A DNA stretch of 6,308 nucleotides from Terriglobales bacterium (lineage in GTDB: Bacteria > Acidobacteriota > Terriglobia > Terriglobales > Acidobacteriaceae): positions 1-6,308 of the forward strand of contig JAATFE010000456.1 of NCBI GenBank assembly GCA_015655365.1, read 5' to 3'. Positions within the stretch are counted from its first letter, which is position 1. The number at the start of each line of letters is the position of its first letter. This document shows positions 5,750 through 6,308 of the stretch, one piece after another. A program made the position numbers and the translations under genes. The notes below the pieces were generated by a model. That model was not told the DNA's origin, searched no databases, and saw nothing but the letters and a program-made list of their open reading frames with translations.

Positions 5750-5766
5750 TATACTGCCGATTTGAT

Positions 5767-5843
5767 TGGTGGCGGGAGGCAGACTTGAACTGCCGACCTA
5801 CGGGTTATGAATCCGTCGCTCTAACCAGCTGAGCTACCCCGCC
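5767..5843 (-). tRNA. tRNA with CAU anticodon, probably elongator tRNA-Met
   Basis: The 77-base cloverleaf is complete with an encoded CCA tail. The acceptor GGCGGGG pairs with TCCCGCC (G7-U66 wobble), the D-arm is GCTC-AGCTGGTTA-GAGC, the anticodon loop is TTCATAA, and the T-arm GGCAG-TTCAAGT-CTGCC is perfect. The anticodon occupies 5807-5809. The anticodon stem ACGGA/CCCGT has an A-C opposition next to the loop. The G1-C72 pair rules out initiator tRNA. CAU could also belong to the lysidine-modified tRNA-Ile, but its acceptor pairs 4-69 and 5-68 are G-C rather than the C-G pairs of E. coli tRNA-Ile2, which favours Met. It is transcribed alone from its own promoter and ends at the terminator just downstream. 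Confidence 0.95.
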
Positions 5844-5924
5844 GAAGTGAAAACGTGAAACACAGGCCTGGGGGGCCTGCCGGAACCGGGCGGATCTCGA
5901 ATCCACACGCACGTCCCAGTCTTG

Positions 5925-5953
5925 ATGATACGGGGGACCGGATTGGAGGTCAA
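5925..5953 (-). promoter_or_regulatory. Sigma70-type promoter of the tRNA gene
   Basis: On the - strand TTGACC (5953-5948) and TATCAT (5930-5925) are each five of six to consensus and are exactly 17 bases apart. Transcription would start near 5918 and give a 5' leader of about 75 bases, which RNase P would remove. That leader contains a short GC hairpin (CAGGCC/GGCCTG, 5863-5868 and 5874-5879). The promoter lies in the gap shared with divergent kdsB. Confidence 0.8.
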
Positions 5954-6017
5954 ACCGTGGGGCGATTCTTTTGCCGGAGGAGGGGCCGCGCAGGTGAATC
6001 TTGCCCCCGGTTTCCTG

Positions 6018-6023
6018 TAAACT
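6018..6023 (+). promoter_or_regulatory. Putative -10 box (TAAACT) for leaderless kdsB
   Basis: TAAACT fits TANNNT and ends seven bases before the kdsB ATG, so transcription would begin at or beside the start codon. The -35 region is weak (TGAATC, 5995-6000, spacing 17). The same TA(G/A)ACTCG string stands at the same distance before holB. Confidence 0.4.
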
Positions 6024-6030
6024 CGCCTCC

Positions 6031-6308
6031 ATGAGTACGTTGCGAATTGCAGGAGTGATTCCGGCGCGGCTCAGCTCCACGCGGCTCAGCCGCAAGGTGC
6101 TGCGCACCATTGCCGGACGCCCCATGGTCGAGTGGGTTTGGCGTGCCGCCCAGGAAAGCGGGCTGATGGACCCGGTTTTGGTAGCGACAGACGCCGAGGA
6201 AGTGGCCGAAGCGTGCCGGGAGCGCGGCATCCCCGTGGCGATGACCTCGCCTGACTGCGCCAGCGGATCGGACCGCGTGCGGGAAGTGGCCCGCAGCGTC
6301 GACGCCGA
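6031..6308 (+). CDS. kdsB: 3-deoxy-manno-octulosonate cytidylyltransferase (CMP-Kdo synthetase), partial
   Basis: The first 92 residues are present and the gene is cut by the window edge; full-length KdsB is about 250 residues. The enzyme joins CTP and Kdo to make CMP-Kdo, the donor for the LPS inner core, in the cytoplasm. The nucleotide-binding N-terminus VIPARLSSTRLSRKVL (9-24), GRPMVEWVWRAA (29-40), VLVATDAEEVAEA (49-61) and MTSPDCASGSDRV (71-83) follow the KdsB pattern (E. coli IIPARYASTRLPGK, VATD, MTxxxxxSGTER). The usual RLPGK is RLSRK here, and His in MTSPDH is Cys75. An in-frame stop at 5995-5997 limits upstream extension. No Shine-Dalgarno sequence precedes the ATG. The gene is divergent from the tRNA gene. 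Other sugar-CMP synthetases are less likely but cannot be fully excluded from this fragment. Confidence 0.9.
   Translation, partial: MSTLRIAGVIPARLSSTRLSRKVLRTIAGRPMVEWVWRAAQESGLMDPVLVATDAEEVAEACRERGIPVAMTSPDCASGSDRVREVARSVDA

Noticed and set aside
5805..6230. Open frame on the - strand beginning within kdsB and ending in GGVAQLVRATDS
   Set aside because: The GVAQLVRATDS-type tail is a well-known artefact of translating a tRNA gene, and the rest is antisense to kdsB.
1..6308. CRISPR array, insertion sequence, prophage or defence system
   Set aside because: No spaced repeat series, transposase, integrase or defence-type gene is seen on either strand. The genes are chromosomal housekeeping and metabolic genes.

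Overview
The window is a GC-rich stretch of a bacterial chromosome that most resembles a member of the Acidobacteriota (Terriglobales/Acidobacteriaceae). This is inferred from three things: an Hfq protein of the type I associate with that phylum, a dispersed-repeat style hairpin followed by GGGGCACCC upstream of holB, and a KdsB of the STRLxRKVL type, which implies an LPS-making, Gram-negative-type envelope. No mobile element, CRISPR array or prophage gene is visible.

Layout: (1) positions 1-386 hold perhaps the last 24 codons of an unidentified gene, then about 310 bases without a gene that are rich in palindromes. (2) holB, the DNA polymerase III delta-prime subunit, is on the + strand (387-1487). 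(3) A 444-base non-coding stretch with several hairpins follows. (4) A small Hfq-family RNA-binding protein is on the + strand (1932-2276). (5) A perfect 12-bp hairpin separates it from convergent aldA, a lactaldehyde/glycolaldehyde dehydrogenase on the - strand (2401-3861). (6) A secreted calcineurin-like metallophosphoesterase related to acid sphingomyelinases is on the - strand (4042-5523). (7) A CAU-anticodon tRNA, probably elongator tRNA-Met, is on the - strand (5767-5843) with its own sigma70-type promoter and a textbook terminator. (8) kdsB (CMP-Kdo synthetase) starts divergently at 6031 and runs off the window.

The genes do not form one pathway or operon. They are separately controlled units covering replication (holB), post-transcriptional regulation (hfq-like), aldehyde oxidation (aldA), secreted phosphoester hydrolysis, translation (tRNA) and LPS core synthesis (kdsB). 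Two translation-start styles coexist. The Hfq gene, aldA and the phosphoesterase gene have Shine-Dalgarno sequences. holB and kdsB have none, but have a TA(G/A)ACTCG box 6-7 bases before the start codon, which suggests leaderless transcripts.

I do not see a previously undescribed multi-gene system. The most interesting items are the divergent Hfq, the leaderless-start pattern, the paired GGGGCAC hairpins and a tandem 13-bp repeat just upstream of the phosphoesterase promoter.
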